A DNA stretch of 64,000 bases from assembly GCF_030296575.1 (NCBI RefSeq), contig NZ_AP027729.1, positions 2,046,001 through 2,110,000 on the forward strand, given 5' to 3'. Position 1 is the stretch's first letter, and every line of letters begins with the position of its first letter. Under the pieces are notes generated by a model. The model saw only the letters and a program-made list of their open reading frames with translations. It was not told the origin of the DNA and did no database searches. This document shows positions 9,829-20,017 of the stretch, in pieces. This DNA comes from Paraoerskovia sediminicola. Its GTDB lineage: Bacteria; Actinomycetota; Actinomycetes; Actinomycetales; Cellulomonadaceae. The position numbers and the translations under genes are program-made.

Positions 9829-10067
9829 TCCGCGCGGTGCTTCTTCTCCCAGACGAGCCCGACGAGGCCCAGTGAGACGCCTGCGACGCAGATCAGGACG
9901 TGCCGCAGCGCCGTCACGTCCAGGATCATCAGCAGGCCGCAGACGATGCCGGCCACCACGAACACCGCGATACCGACGAGCAGGATCGGCCGCAGGTCGA
10001 CCCGCAGCGGCTCGGGCGCGGGCCTGCGTGTCTCGGGACGGAGCACGAGGTGGACGTGGGAGGGCAC
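9813..10067 (-). CDS. DUF2530 small membrane protein
   Basis: 84 residues with two hydrophobic helices (ILLVGIAVFVVAGIVCGLLM and a segment ending VSLGLVGLVW) and a basic C-terminus (WEKKHRADYRGV), matching the DUF2530 family. It is convergent with the Hsp90-like gene and overlaps its last 16 bases. The GTG at 10067 lies 6 bases from a TAGGAT -10 element (10074-10079 on the minus strand), so the mRNA is probably leaderless. Function is unknown. Confidence 0.85.
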   Translation of the reverse strand: MPSHVHLVLRPETRRPAPEPLRVDLRPILLVGIAVFVVAGIVCGLLMILDVTALRHVLICVAGVSLGLVGLVWEKKHRADYRGV

Positions 10068-10304
10068 AGGGCGATCCTACGGCTGCACGTGCCATCAGGA
10101 CTTCACCCGTTCGTCGGCGTCATGATCCCTCGCGCGCCCGGTCTCTCAGACCAGGACACGGAAGCGGAGCACGAGCGACGACGGGGTGCGCGATGGCGGG
10201 TCGGACGACGACGTCGGACGGCGGATCGAATCCGGAGAGCGACTTCGTCACGCTCGGGTTGCGATCGTGTTTCACCAGGTCTCGGAACGGTAACCATCGG
10301 TCAG

Positions 10305-10362
10305 TCACCCGGGTGAAAACCCTGCGTTCTGATGGAACTGGACAATCGTCCAATCTTATGAT
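10305..10362 (+). promoter_or_regulatory. Promoter region of the sugar transferase with two palindromes
   Basis: The 325-base gap 10068-10392 holds no gene. Near its end are a perfect 12-bp palindrome TCACCCGGGTGA (10305-10316) and an inverted repeat TGGAC-N4-GTCCA (10339-10352). A plausible promoter (TGGAAC at 10333-10338, 18-base spacer, TATGAT at 10357-10362) overlaps the second repeat. The stretch 10330-10380 is clearly lower in GC than its surroundings. Both repeats are candidate operators. Confidence 0.5.
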
Positions 10363-10392
10363 GGCGGCTATTCATATCCGGAGGTGTGGCCA

Positions 10393-11889
10393 GTGAGTGG
10401 AATCGTGACGGACGTCGTCAGCGACGTCCGCGGGCGACTCCTCGGGGCCCACACCGTCCCCGGTGCGCACGTCCGCAGCCCGATCTCGTGGATCGCGCTG
10501 CACCGTCGACGCATCGCCGTCACCGACTCCGCGGCCGTGGTCCTCGCCATGCTCGTGACCGTCCTGCTCGCGCACTACGGCGTCGTCGGCACGACGACGT
10601 CGCTCGAGGTGCTGTCCGCCTTCGCCGGAGTCATCGCGACCGCCTGGATCGTCGGCCTCTCGTTGATGAGGACGCGCGACGTGCGGGTGCTGGGACGTGG
10701 CCCGGCGGAGTACCAGCGGGTGTTCCTCGCGTCCTGGTGGTTGTTCGCGTCCATCGCCGTCGTCTCCTACGTGACGACGCTCGAGACGTCGCGCGGGTTC
10801 GTCCTCGTCGCCTTCCCGCTCGGGCTCGGTGCGGTCCTGGTCTCGCGGCTCGCCCTGCGCGGGAGCCTGCGCAAGGCCCGCGCCGCCGGCGTCGCGGCGC
10901 GGTCGGTGGTCGCCGTCGGCCGCCGGGAGCAGGTCTCGCGTCTCGTCCACGACTTCCACGACGACCCGATGTCGGGCTACCGCGTGATCGGGGTCTGCAT
11001 CCCCGGGGCGGAGCAGGCGGGCGACTCGACGGTGGCCGGTGTCCCGGTCCTCGGGGACCTCGAGTCGGCGGCCTCTGTCGTCGGCGTCACCGACACCGAC
11101 TGCGTCGCCGTGGCCGGCTCCGACGCCATGACCGCGGACGCCGTGAAGCGGCTGGGCTGGGCCCTCGAGCCCGCGGGCGTCGACATGATGCTCACCACCG
11201 AGCTCATGGACGTCGCCGGGCCCCGGATCATGGTGACGCCGACCGAGGGGATGTCCCTCGTCCACGTGGACGCCCCGCGCTTCTCGGGCCCGCGGTACGT
11301 CCTGAAGTCGACGATCGACTGGTTCGGCGCGCTCGCCATCACCGTCGTCCTGGCGCCCGTGATGATCGGCATCGCGGCGGCCGTCGCAATGACCAGCCGC
11401 GGCCCGGTGCTGTACCGGCAGGAGCGCGTCGGCCGCAACGGTGACACCTTCGGGATGCTCAAGTTCCGCTCGATGCGCACCGGGGCCGACGCCGAGGTCG
11501 CCGAGCTCGCGGCGGAGAACGACGGCTCCGGCCCGCTCTTCAAGATGCGCGACGACCCGCGCGTGACCCGCCTCGGCAAGGTCCTGCGCCGGTACTCCCT
11601 CGACGAGCTGCCCCAGCTGTTCAACGTGCTCCGCGGCCAGATGAGCCTCGTCGGCCCGCGCCCGCCCCTGCCCGTCGAGGTCTCGGCGTACGAGGACCAC
11701 GTCCACCGCCGCCTGCTCGTCAAGCCGGGCCTCACAGGTCTGTGGCAGGTCGGTGGCCGGTCCGACCTCAGTTGGGACGCGAGCGTCCGGCTCGACGTCT
11801 ACTACGTGGAGAACTGGACGATCTTCCTCGACCTCATGCTCATCGCGAAGACGGCCCGGGCCATCGTGTCCGGCTCAGGGGCGTACTGA
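10393..11889 (+). CDS. Polyprenyl-phosphate sugar-1-phosphate transferase (exopolysaccharide priming)
   Basis: 498 residues, WbaP/CpsE-type initiating glycosyltransferase. It would load a hexose-1-phosphate onto undecaprenyl phosphate at the membrane to start an extracellular polysaccharide or cell-wall glycan. There are four N-terminal membrane helices, a CoA-binding-like middle (VIGVCIPGAEQAG...), a fifth hydrophobic segment (about residues 310-335) and the catalytic block KFRSMRTGAD ... YSLDELPQLFNVLRGQMSLVGPRP ... LVKPGLTGLWQV. I prefer GTG 10393 over GTG 10384 because GGAGG (10380-10384) then sits 8 bases upstream. It stands alone, 54 bases before the purine permease. Confidence 0.93.
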   Translation: MSGIVTDVVSDVRGRLLGAHTVPGAHVRSPISWIALHRRRIAVTDSAAVVLAMLVTVLLAHYGVVGTTTSLEVLSAFAGVIATAWIVGLSLMRTRDVRVLGRGPAEYQRVFLASWWLFASIAVVSYVTTLETSRGFVLVAFPLGLGAVLVSRLALRGSLRKARAAGVAARSVVAVGRREQVSRLVHDFHDDPMSGYRVIGVCIPGAEQAGDSTVAGVPVLGDLESAASVVGVTDTDCVAVAGSDAMTADAVKRLGWALEPAGVDMMLTTELMDVAGPRIMVTPTEGMSLVHVDAPRFSGPRYVLKSTIDWFGALAITVVLAPVMIGIAAAVAMTSRGPVLYRQERVGRNGDTFGMLKFRSMRTGADAEVAELAAENDGSGPLFKMRDDPRVTRLGKVLRRYSLDELPQLFNVLRGQMSLVGPRPPLPVEVSAYEDHVHRRLLVKPGLTGLWQVGGRSDLSWDASVRLDVYYVENWTIFLDLMLIAKTARAIVSGSGAY

Positions 11890-11943
11890 AGCTCACGTGA
11901 GCATCCTGCGGAGATCCCGTGCGCATCTGGCACGATGGCGCGC

Positions 11944-13415
11944 ATGACGCAGCAGACCGACCCGGCCACGACGCCGGCGCCCGACGGGGCCCTCGACCGC
12001 TTCTTCAAGATCTCCGAGCGCGGCTCGACCGTGGGGCGCGAGGTGCGTGGCGGTCTCGTCACCTTCTTCGCGATGGCCTACATCATCGTGCTCAACCCGC
12101 TGATCATCGGGACCGTCCCCGACGGCACCGGGAACTTCCTCGGGGGCGGTGACGCACCGAACTTCGCGATGATCTCGGCGGCGACCGCGCTCGTCGCCGG
12201 GGTCCTGACCCTCGCGATGGGGTTCTTCGCGAACTTCCCGCTGGCGCTCGCGGCCGGGCTCGGGCTCAACGCCGTCGTCGCCTACTCGATCGCTTCTCTG
12301 CCCGACATGACGTGGGCCGACGCGATGGGGCTCGTCGTCATCGAGGGCCTGATCATCCTCGTCCTGGTGCTCACCGGTTTCCGCGAGGCCGTCTTCAAGG
12401 CGGTCCCGGTCGAGCTCAAGACGGCGATCAGCGTCGGCATCGGGCTGTTCATCGCGCTCATCGGCTTCGTCAACGCGGGGTTCGTCACCACCGGCAACGG
12501 CACGCCGCTGCAGCTCGGCGTGAACGGGTCGCTCGAGGGTTGGCCGATCGTGGTCTTCATCATCGGGCTGATCCTCACGATCGTGCTCTGGGTCCGCAAG
12601 GTCCGCGGCGCGCTGCTCATCGCGATCCTCACGGCGACCGCGCTCGCCGTCGTCGTGGAGAACGCCCTGCACATCGGCGCGAAGAACCCGGACGGCAGCA
12701 ACCCGCTCGGCTGGAACCTGAACGCACCCGCGTTCGACGGCGTCGTCGCCACCCCCGACTTCGGGCTGCTCGGCCAGTTCTCGCTCCTCGGGTCGTTCGA
12801 GAAGATCTCGGCGGTCACCGTCGTCCTGCTCGTGTTCTCGCTGCTGCTCGCCGACTTCTTCGACACGATGGGCACGATGGTCGCCGTCGGCGGCGAGGCG
12901 AAGCTGCTCGACGAGCACGGCAACCCGCCGCGCACCCGGGCGATCCTCGTCGTCGACTCCTCGCGGCCGTCGCCGGTGGCGCGGGCAGCGTGTCGTCGAA
13001 CACGAGCTACGTCGAGTCCACGACCGGTGTCGGTGAGGGTGCCCGCACCGGCCTCGCCTCCGTGGTCACCGGTGTGGCGTTCCTCCTGGCGACGTTCCTG
13101 TCGCCGCTGGTCGCCCTCGTCCCGTACGAGGCGGCGGCGCCGGCCCTGGTGTTCGTCGGGTTCCTGATGATGACGCAGGTCGCCGGGATCCGGTGGACGG
13201 ACGTCGAGATCGCGATCCCCGCGTTCCTCACCATCGTGGTCATGCCGTTCACCTACTCGATCAGCGACGGGATCGGTGTCGGGTTCGTGGCGTTCGTCGT
13301 CATCAAGCTCGCGCTCGGCAAGGTGCGGCAGATCCACCCGCTGATGTGGCTCGCGGCCGCGATGTTCGTCGTGTACTTCACGCTGGGGCCGATCGAGGCT
13401 GCGCTCGGGATCTGA
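11944..13415 (+). CDS. NCS2/AzgA-type purine permease, one frameshift
   Basis: About 490 residues, a multi-helix membrane transporter of the NCS2 family, AzgA branch (guanine/hypoxanthine/xanthine uptake by proton symport). Family markers are FAMAYIIVLNP near the start, GLGLNAVVAY and DFFDTMGTMVAVGGEAKLLD, then SVSSNTSYVESTTGVGEGARTG. The frame breaks at the CC of 12959-12960; one added C joins VVDS to LAAVAGGAGS. ATG 11944 and ATG 11935 are both possible; neither has a clear Shine-Dalgarno site. manA starts 6 bases after the stop. Confidence 0.9.
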
Positions 13416-13421
13416 TGGCAG

Positions 13422-14651
13422 GTGCACCCCTTCTATCGGCTCGAACCGGTCCTCCAGCGCTACGACTGGGGTTCCACGACCGCGCTGCAGGGCGTGCTCG
13501 GGTTGCCGGTCGACGGGCGGCCGGTCGCCGAGATGTGGATGGGTGCGCACCCACGGTCCCCGTCGACGGTCCGCGGCTGGGACGAGCCGCGGGGCGCGCC
13601 CGGTGAGGCGCTGGACGCGCTGATCCGCGAGCACCCTGAGGAGGTGCTCGGACGTCGGGCCGTCGAGACGTACGGTCCGCGGTTGCCGTTCCTGCTCAAG
13701 GTGCTCGCGGCGGAGAAGGCCCTGTCGTTGCAGGTGCACCCGCACCCGCACCGGGCGCGCGCGGGCTTCAACCGCGAGAACCGGGCCGGCCTGCCGCTCG
13801 ACGCGCCGGAGCGCAGCTTCAAGGACGACCAGCACAAGCCCGAGATGGTCGTCGCCGTCACCCGGTTCGAGGGGCTCTCAGGGTTCCGTCGTCCGCGCCG
13901 CGTCCTCGAGCTGCTCGACGGTCTCCCGGGTGACCTGGTCGGGCAGATGCGTGACGCGCTGCTGGCGCGGCCGACGAAGGCGGGTCTGCGCACGGCGTTC
14001 GCGCTCGCCGTGCGGGCGCGCACGGATCCCGAGGTGGCGACGGACCTCGCGCTGACCATCGAGGCCCTGCGCCGCCGGCTCGAGGATGGATCGCCGAGCC
14101 CGCGAGCCGACGCGACGGTGGTGCTGCTCGCCGAGCAGCACCCCGGAGACCCGGGAGCCGTCACGGCGCTGCTGCTGAATCGCGTGACGCTCGAGCCGGG
14201 GGAGTCGATGTTCGTCCCCGCCGGTCACGTGCACGCCTACCTGTCGGGGTGCGGCATGGAGATCATGGCGAGCTCGGACAACGTGCTGCGCGCAGGCCTG
14301 ACGGGCAAGTTCGTCGACGTCGAGGCGTTGCTCGACTGCGCGACGTTCACGCCTGGACCTGCTGCGAGGCCGGCCATCTCCCCGCTGGCCTCTGCGCTCG
14401 CCGTCTACCGGGCACCGATCCAGGAGTTCGCGATGGTGTTCGGTCGCGTCTCGGACGACGACGCGGGCGGGGCTGTCGCGCTGCCGGCGAGCGGGCCGCG
14501 CATCGTGGTCGTCGGCGAGGGGTCGGTGCGGCTCGAGTCGGCGTCGGGCGTGGCCGACCTGGTCCGTGGGGACTGCGTGCTCGTGCCCGACGTGGCCGGT
14601 CCCGTCACGGTCCGCGGTCAGGGCCTCGCTGCTGTCGGCTACCTCCCGTAG
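13422..14651 (+). CDS. manA: Mannose-6-phosphate isomerase, class I
   Basis: 409 residues. It converts fructose-6-phosphate and mannose-6-phosphate, feeding mannosylation and cell-envelope glycan synthesis. Zinc-site motifs are visible: QVHPHPHRA (about residue 104), a K-P-E-M motif (HKPEMVVAVTRFEGLSGFR) and PAGHVHAYLSG (about 268). The N-terminal YDWGSTTAL and the MEIMASSDNVLRAGLTGKFVD block are typical. GTG 13422 is the only start that includes the conserved N-terminus. It follows the permease by 6 bases and may be coupled to it. Confidence 0.93.
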   Translation: MHPFYRLEPVLQRYDWGSTTALQGVLGLPVDGRPVAEMWMGAHPRSPSTVRGWDEPRGAPGEALDALIREHPEEVLGRRAVETYGPRLPFLLKVLAAEKALSLQVHPHPHRARAGFNRENRAGLPLDAPERSFKDDQHKPEMVVAVTRFEGLSGFRRPRRVLELLDGLPGDLVGQMRDALLARPTKAGLRTAFALAVRARTDPEVATDLALTIEALRRRLEDGSPSPRADATVVLLAEQHPGDPGAVTALLLNRVTLEPGESMFVPAGHVHAYLSGCGMEIMASSDNVLRAGLTGKFVDVEALLDCATFTPGPAARPAISPLASALAVYRAPIQEFAMVFGRVSDDDAGGAVALPASGPRIVVVGEGSVRLESASGVADLVRGDCVLVPDVAGPVTVRGQGLAAVGYLP

Positions 14652-14754
14652 CGATGGTCCGTCGTAGCAGTTGCGTGGCGGCCCGCGCGGCCGTCCGACC
14701 GAGCCTTCGGCCCGGGTGGGTGCGGATCTGATCACTGTCGGCCCGGGCGGGCGC

Positions 14755-14780
14755 GGGCCGGCACGGAGCCTCCGGCCCTT
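14755..14780 (+). terminator. Rho-independent terminator after manA
   Basis: The stem GGGCCGG (14755-14761) pairs with CCGGCCC (14772-14778) around a 10-base loop and is followed by TTTCATT. It lies between manA and marR and probably ends the manA transcript. Confidence 0.6.
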
Positions 14781-14814
14781 TCATTCGCTGGGGTAATGAC
14801 TTAGGGTAACGACA

Positions 14815-15246
14815 GTGATCGACGAACACAGCGACTCCCACCTCGCCAGCGACCTCCGCATCGCCAACGCGCGCCTCGGGCGGCGCCTGCGCTCCCAGCA
14901 CGGCGACGCCGACCTGCCGGATCACCTGTTCGCGGTGCTCGCGGCGCTCGTGCGGGGCGGGCCGGCGACGCCGGGCGCCCTCGCGGCGCACGAGTGCATG
15001 CGCCCGCCGTCGATGACCCGCAGCGTCAACGCCCTGGCCGAGCTGGGCTTCGTGTCGAAGTCGGCGGACCCCGACGACCGCCGCCAGGTGGTCGTCGAGC
15101 TCACGGACGCCGGCCGCCGCGAGGTGCTCGAGACGCGCCGCCGGCGCGACGCCTGGCTCGCGCGGCGCCTCGAGACCCTGACGGCGGACGAGCTGGCCAC
15201 CCTCGACGCTGCCCAAGCCCTCATGACCCGGATCGCCACCGTATGA
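14815..15246 (+). CDS. MarR-family transcriptional regulator
   Basis: 143 residues, winged-helix MarR fold. The recognition helix is in PGALAAHECMRPPSMTRSVNALAELGFV and the wing is ADPDDRRQVVVELTDAGR, the family's DxRxxxxxLT signature. GTG 14815 lies 7 bases after TAGGGT (14802-14807), so the transcript is likely leaderless. The stop overlaps the ATG of the MFS gene (ATGA), indicating translational coupling. It most likely controls the exporter. Confidence 0.93.
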   Translation: MIDEHSDSHLASDLRIANARLGRRLRSQHGDADLPDHLFAVLAALVRGGPATPGALAAHECMRPPSMTRSVNALAELGFVSKSADPDDRRQVVVELTDAGRREVLETRRRRDAWLARRLETLTADELATLDAAQALMTRIATV

Positions 15247-16577
15247 GCTCGACCTTCGCCTCCCTCCGATATCCCAACTACCGCATCTGGTTCGGCGCCG
15301 CCCTCGTCGCCAACATCGGCACCTGGATGCAGCGGGTCGCTCAGGACTGGCTCGTGCTGACGGTGCTCACCGACAACTCGGGTGTCGCCGTCGGGATCAC
15401 GACGGGCCTCCAGTTCCTGCCCGTGCTGCTCCTGTCGCCCTGGGCCGGGCTGCTGGCCGACCGGGTCCCCCGACGACGGCTGCTGATGATCACGCAGGGG
15501 TCCATGGGTCTCCTCGCGGGCGGGCTCGGCGCACTCGTGCTGCTCGGCCACGCCGAGCTCTGGCACGCGTACCTCTTCGCGTTCCTGCTCGGCTGCGTCG
15601 CCGCGATCGACAACCCCGTGCGCCAGACCTTCGTCGCCGAGATGGTCCCCGCAGAGAAGCTCTCCAACGCCGTGGGCCTCAACAGCGCGTCGTTCAACGC
15701 GGCGCGACTGATCGGCCCCGGCGTCGCCGGCCTGCTCATCGCCGCGATCGGCACGGGCTGGGTGTTCGTCTTCAACGGGATCTCGTTCGGGGCGACCATC
15801 GCCGCGCTGGCGTTCATGCGGACGGACTCGCTGCGGCCGATGCCGAGCGCGGGCCGCAGCCGCGGTCAGATCCGTGAGGGCATCGCCTACGTCAAGGGCC
15901 GCAGCGACATCGTGGTGATCATGGTCGTGGTCGGCATCGTGTCGTCGCTCGGGCTCAACTTCCAGCTCACCGCGGCGCTCATGGCCACGACCGAGTTCGA
16001 CAAGGGGCCGGGGGAGTACGGCGTGCTCGGCTCGATCCTCGCCATCGGATCGCTGGCGGGAGCGCTGATGGCGGCCAGGCGCGACCGGCCACGGGTACGC
16101 CTGGTCATCGGGTCGGCGCTCGCGTTCGGTGTCGCCTCAGGAGTGATGGCGCTCATGCCCACGTACTGGACCTACGCGGCCATGAGCATCGTCGTGGGCT
16201 TCTGCTCGCTGACCATGCTCACATCGGCGAACTCGACGATCCAGATGTCGACCAGCCCCGAGGTCCGCGGGCGCGTCATGTCGCTCTACATGATCGTCCT
16301 GCTCGGGGCGAACCCGGTCGGGTCCCCGCTCGTCGGCTGGATCGGCGAGGTGTTCGGGGCGCGCTGGTCGATCGGGGTCGGGGCGATCGCCTCGATCGTG
16401 GTCGCGCTCGGCGCGGCCCTGTGGACCAAGCGGCACTGGCGCTACGACGTGAGCTATCGGCTCCACGCCAGCCCGCACGTCGTCGTCACGCACCCCGCGA
16501 CCGCACCGGCCGAGCGTGAGGCTGCCGCGGACCGCATCGCGGGCGACGACGCGGCGGGGCGCTCCACCGCCGCGTGA
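15243..16577 (+). CDS. MFS transporter, EntS/MFS_3-type exporter
   Basis: 444 residues with about twelve membrane helices. Motifs are LADRVPRRRLLM (motif A, loop 2-3), DNPVRQTFVAEMVPAEKLSNAVGLNSASFNAARLIGPGVAG (characteristic of the EntS/MFS_3 branch) and STSPEVRGRVMSLYMIVLLG. It is probably a drug or siderophore exporter; the substrate cannot be read from sequence. ATG 15243 overlaps the marR stop. The C-terminal 60 residues are cytoplasmic and Ala/Asp-rich. serC converges from the other side 3 bases later. Confidence 0.9.
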   Translation: MSSTFASLRYPNYRIWFGAALVANIGTWMQRVAQDWLVLTVLTDNSGVAVGITTGLQFLPVLLLSPWAGLLADRVPRRRLLMITQGSMGLLAGGLGALVLLGHAELWHAYLFAFLLGCVAAIDNPVRQTFVAEMVPAEKLSNAVGLNSASFNAARLIGPGVAGLLIAAIGTGWVFVFNGISFGATIAALAFMRTDSLRPMPSAGRSRGQIREGIAYVKGRSDIVVIMVVVGIVSSLGLNFQLTAALMATTEFDKGPGEYGVLGSILAIGSLAGALMAARRDRPRVRLVIGSALAFGVASGVMALMPTYWTYAAMSIVVGFCSLTMLTSANSTIQMSTSPEVRGRVMSLYMIVLLGANPVGSPLVGWIGEVFGARWSIGVGAIASIVVALGAALWTKRHWRYDVSYRLHASPHVVVTHPATAPAEREAAADRIAGDDAAGRSTAA

Positions 16578-16579
16578 GC

Positions 16580-17712
<1,133 letters not shown>

Positions 17713-17851
17713 GTCGTCACGATAGTCGGGGGACACATAAACTGTGCACTGCCCGTCGGTCCTGCCCGGTCGCCCGTGCGCTCACCCCGAGCGAGGCGCC
17801 CGGCACAGGTGGGACGGGGAACCGCGAGCGAGGATGCGACAGGAGCACGAC

Positions 17852-18561
17852 GTGACCGACCTGATCGACACGACCGAGATGTACCTCAAGACGATCTACG
17901 AGCTCGACGAGGAGGGCATCACGCCCCTGCGAGCCCGGATCGCCGAACGTCTCGGCCACTCGGGGCCCACCGTCTCGCAGACCGTGGCCCGGATGGAGCG
18001 TGACGGTCTCGTCGTCGTCACCGGCGACCGGCACCTCGAGCTCACCGAGGCCGGCTGGTCCAAGGCCCGGCGGGTCATGCGCAAGCACCGCCTCGCCGAG
18101 CGCCTGCTCACCGACGTCATCAAGCTCGACTGGGAGTACGTCCACGTCGAGGCGTGCCGGTGGGAGCACGTCATGAGCGAGCTCGTGGAGCGTCGTCTCA
18201 TCGACCTGCTGGACCACCCGCACCACGACCCCTACGGCAACCCGATCCCCGGGCTCGGCGAGCTGGGCGAGGGCCTCGAGGACGTCCCGTTCCTCGACGG
18301 TGTCGTCTCGCTCCCCGCGTTCGTCGCGGCCTGGAAGGGCGGGGGCTCGTGCGCGCGACGGTCACCCGGGTCGCCGAGCCGCTGCAGACCGACGTCGACC
18401 TGCTCGCGCGGCTCGACGAGGCCGGGATCCTCCCCGGCCGCGAGGTCGTCGTCGACCATGCGGCCGACGCGCTCTCGGTCTCGGTCCCCGGGGGCGGCCT
18501 GATCCTCGAGCTGCCGGACGACGTCGCGCGGCACATCTTCGTGTCCGCTTCCTCCGCTTGA
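17852..18561 (+). CDS. dtxR: DtxR/IdeR-type metal-dependent repressor, one frameshift
   Basis: 236 residues. A metal-sensing repressor of iron or manganese genes. The N-terminal winged helix ([39 protein letters not shown]) is followed by the metal-binding and dimerisation region ([21 protein letters not shown] with the Cys, Glu and His ligands) and an SH3-like C-terminal domain ([23 protein letters not shown]). The frame breaks at the G5 run 18341-18345; one G added gives WKGGGLVRATV. GTG 17852 has AGGAG 6 bases upstream. It is divergent from serC. Confidence 0.92.
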
Positions 18562-18704
18562 CGTCCGTTTTGTCCGGCAGGACGAGGGGGTCGCTGACCG
18601 GTCCTAGACCCGATGGTGACCGGGTGAAGACCTGCCCCTGAACCGCGAGATCATGCGCATCGACGGCTGTCGGTCGGGGCACTGACGGTCGTCCTGTGAC
18701 CTCC

Positions 18705-18720
18705 GTAACCGGAACGTGAC
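18705..18720 (+). promoter_or_regulatory. GTAAC-N6-GTGAC box upstream of the NlpC/P60 gene
   Basis: GTAAC (18705-18709) and GTGAC (18716-18720) are separated by 6 bases. The right half overlaps a plausible -35 (TGACTT, 18717-18722), which is 17 bases before TACGTT (18740-18745). Similar boxes stand before the three Rpf-like genes at 53-57 kb. Confidence 0.5.
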
Positions 18721-18792
18721 TTTCTCCGTCAGGTCGGGTACGTTCGGACCTGCCGATCGAGACACCCGTCCCGAACGGCCCCCGGACGGAAC

Positions 18793-18966
18793 GCCGAACC
18801 CTGTCGCCGTCCGAGGTAACGACCACACAGACGGCAGGGGCGGAGGAACCAGTGAAAACGGGCATCGACAGATGTCCTTGGGGTGAAGCCGGAGGGACCG
18901 AGGTCCCGAAGGCCGGGCAGATCTCCCGCCCGAATCCGACAGCTCACTTCGCAGGCATCGAGGAGA
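18793..18966 (+). ncRNA. ydaO/yuaA-type c-di-AMP riboswitch
   Basis: The 174-base leader holds the conserved blocks of the ydaO class: GCCGAACCCTGTCGCC at the start, a GGTAAC-containing arm, GGGGCGGAGGAACCA, CTTGGGGTGAA, then CCGAATCCGACAGCTCACTT and GCAGGCATCGAGGAGAGG just before the start codon. This class binds cyclic di-AMP and usually turns expression off. In actinobacteria it is known upstream of Rpf and NlpC/P60 cell-wall hydrolase genes, as here. The start codon lies 9 bases after the final element, so either ribosome access or early termination could be controlled. Confidence 0.9.
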
Positions 18967-18974
18967 GGTAAAAC

Positions 18975-19850
18975 GTGTCCGTTAGCACCACTGCGCGCCA
19001 CCGTGCCGCACGTCGCCCCATGGCGGCGTCCGTCGCCGAGTCGGCCAAGAACCTCAGCAACAGCACCGCTGCGCGGCGCACCGCTGTCGTCGCCGCATCG
19101 TCGGGGCTCCTCGTCTCGATGATCGCTGCGAGCCCCGCCACGGCAGCCCCGGTCAACCAGGACTCGGGCAAGCTCAGCAGCGTCGACACCTCGACGCTCA
19201 CCGCCGAGGCCCGCCAGGCCCTGGAGGCCGCGCCGGCCGTGGTCGTCGACTCCAAGCTCTCCTGGGACATCGAGGTCGCGGACATCGACGTGACGCCGGC
19301 GCCCGAGCCCGAGCCGGAGCCCGAGCCCGAGCCGGTTCGCGTCCAGCAGACGAGCCGCACGGCCGAGCGCACGACGACCGAGTCCTCGAGCTCCGAGTCG
19401 TCCAGCTCGCAGTCCTCGAGCTCTGACTCGTCCAGCTCCGAGTCGTCCAGCTCGTCCTCGAGCTCCGAGTCGTCCAGCTCCGAGTCCTCGAACGACTCCG
19501 CCGCTCCCGCCGCGGCTGCGAACAGCTCGATCATCTCGATCGCCAGCCGCTACGTCGGCGTCCCGTACGTCTACGGCGGCTCGACCCCGTCGGGCTTCGA
19601 CTGCTCCGGGTTCACGCAGTACGTGTTCGCCCAGGCCGGCATCTCGCTGCCCCGCAGCTCCGGTGCCCAGGGCAGCGTCGGCACCCGGATCTCGCGGTCG
19701 CAGGCTCAGCCGGGCGACCTCATCTGGACCCCGGGCCACATCGCGATCTACGCGGGCGGCAACACGCAGATCGACGCGCCCCGCCCGGGCAAGACGATCC
19801 AGTTCCGCAACATCTGGCAGTCGAACCCGACCTTCATCCGGGTCGGCTGA
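18975..19850 (+). CDS. Secreted NlpC/P60 peptidoglycan endopeptidase
   Basis: 291 residues. An N-terminal export signal (hydrophobic TAVVAASSGLLVSMIAASP, about residues 37-55, ending PATAAP) leads to a helical segment, an (EP)n stretch (about 110-120), a long Ser/Glu-rich linker (about 135-175) and a C-terminal NlpC/P60 domain. The catalytic Cys is in FDCSGFTQ (about 209), the His in PGHIAIYAG (about 254), and the third polar residue follows. It is expected to cleave peptide stems of peptidoglycan outside the membrane. GTG 18975 follows the riboswitch. The Ser-rich linker is a candidate for O-mannosylation. Confidence 0.93.
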   Translation: MSVSTTARHRAARRPMAASVAESAKNLSNSTAARRTAVVAASSGLLVSMIAASPATAAPVNQDSGKLSSVDTSTLTAEARQALEAAPAVVVDSKLSWDIEVADIDVTPAPEPEPEPEPEPVRVQQTSRTAERTTTESSSSESSSSQSSSSDSSSSESSSSSSSSESSSSESSNDSAAPAAAANSSIISIASRYVGVPYVYGGSTPSGFDCSGFTQYVFAQAGISLPRSSGAQGSVGTRISRSQAQPGDLIWTPGHIAIYAGGNTQIDAPRPGKTIQFRNIWQSNPTFIRVG

Positions 19851-19865
19851 CCGCAGCAGCTCCAC

Positions 19866-19905
19866 GAGGCCCCGGGGCCGTCCTGACGGACGGTCCCGGG
19901 GCCTC
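19866..19905 (+). terminator. Hairpin terminator after the NlpC/P60 gene
   Basis: An 18-bp stem (19866-19883 with 19888-19905) closed by a TGAC loop, with a single G-T pair. GC-rich with a weak T-tail (TCGTCGTT). It lies 15 bases after the stop codon. Confidence 0.75.
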
Positions 19906-20017
19906 GTCGTTGCCCCGACCTCCCGCTGCGGCTCGAGGCGCACGCGGAACCTGCGCGGCACGTGCGCGAGGCGCGCGCGGGATGTGCTCCCGTCCAGGGG
20001 TCCGCTAGGTTGTTGCC

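Noticed and set aside
19380-19500. Regular repeats in the NlpC/P60 gene as a possible CRISPR-like array
   Set aside because: In-frame Ser/Glu codon repeats of a linker; no spacers and no cas genes.
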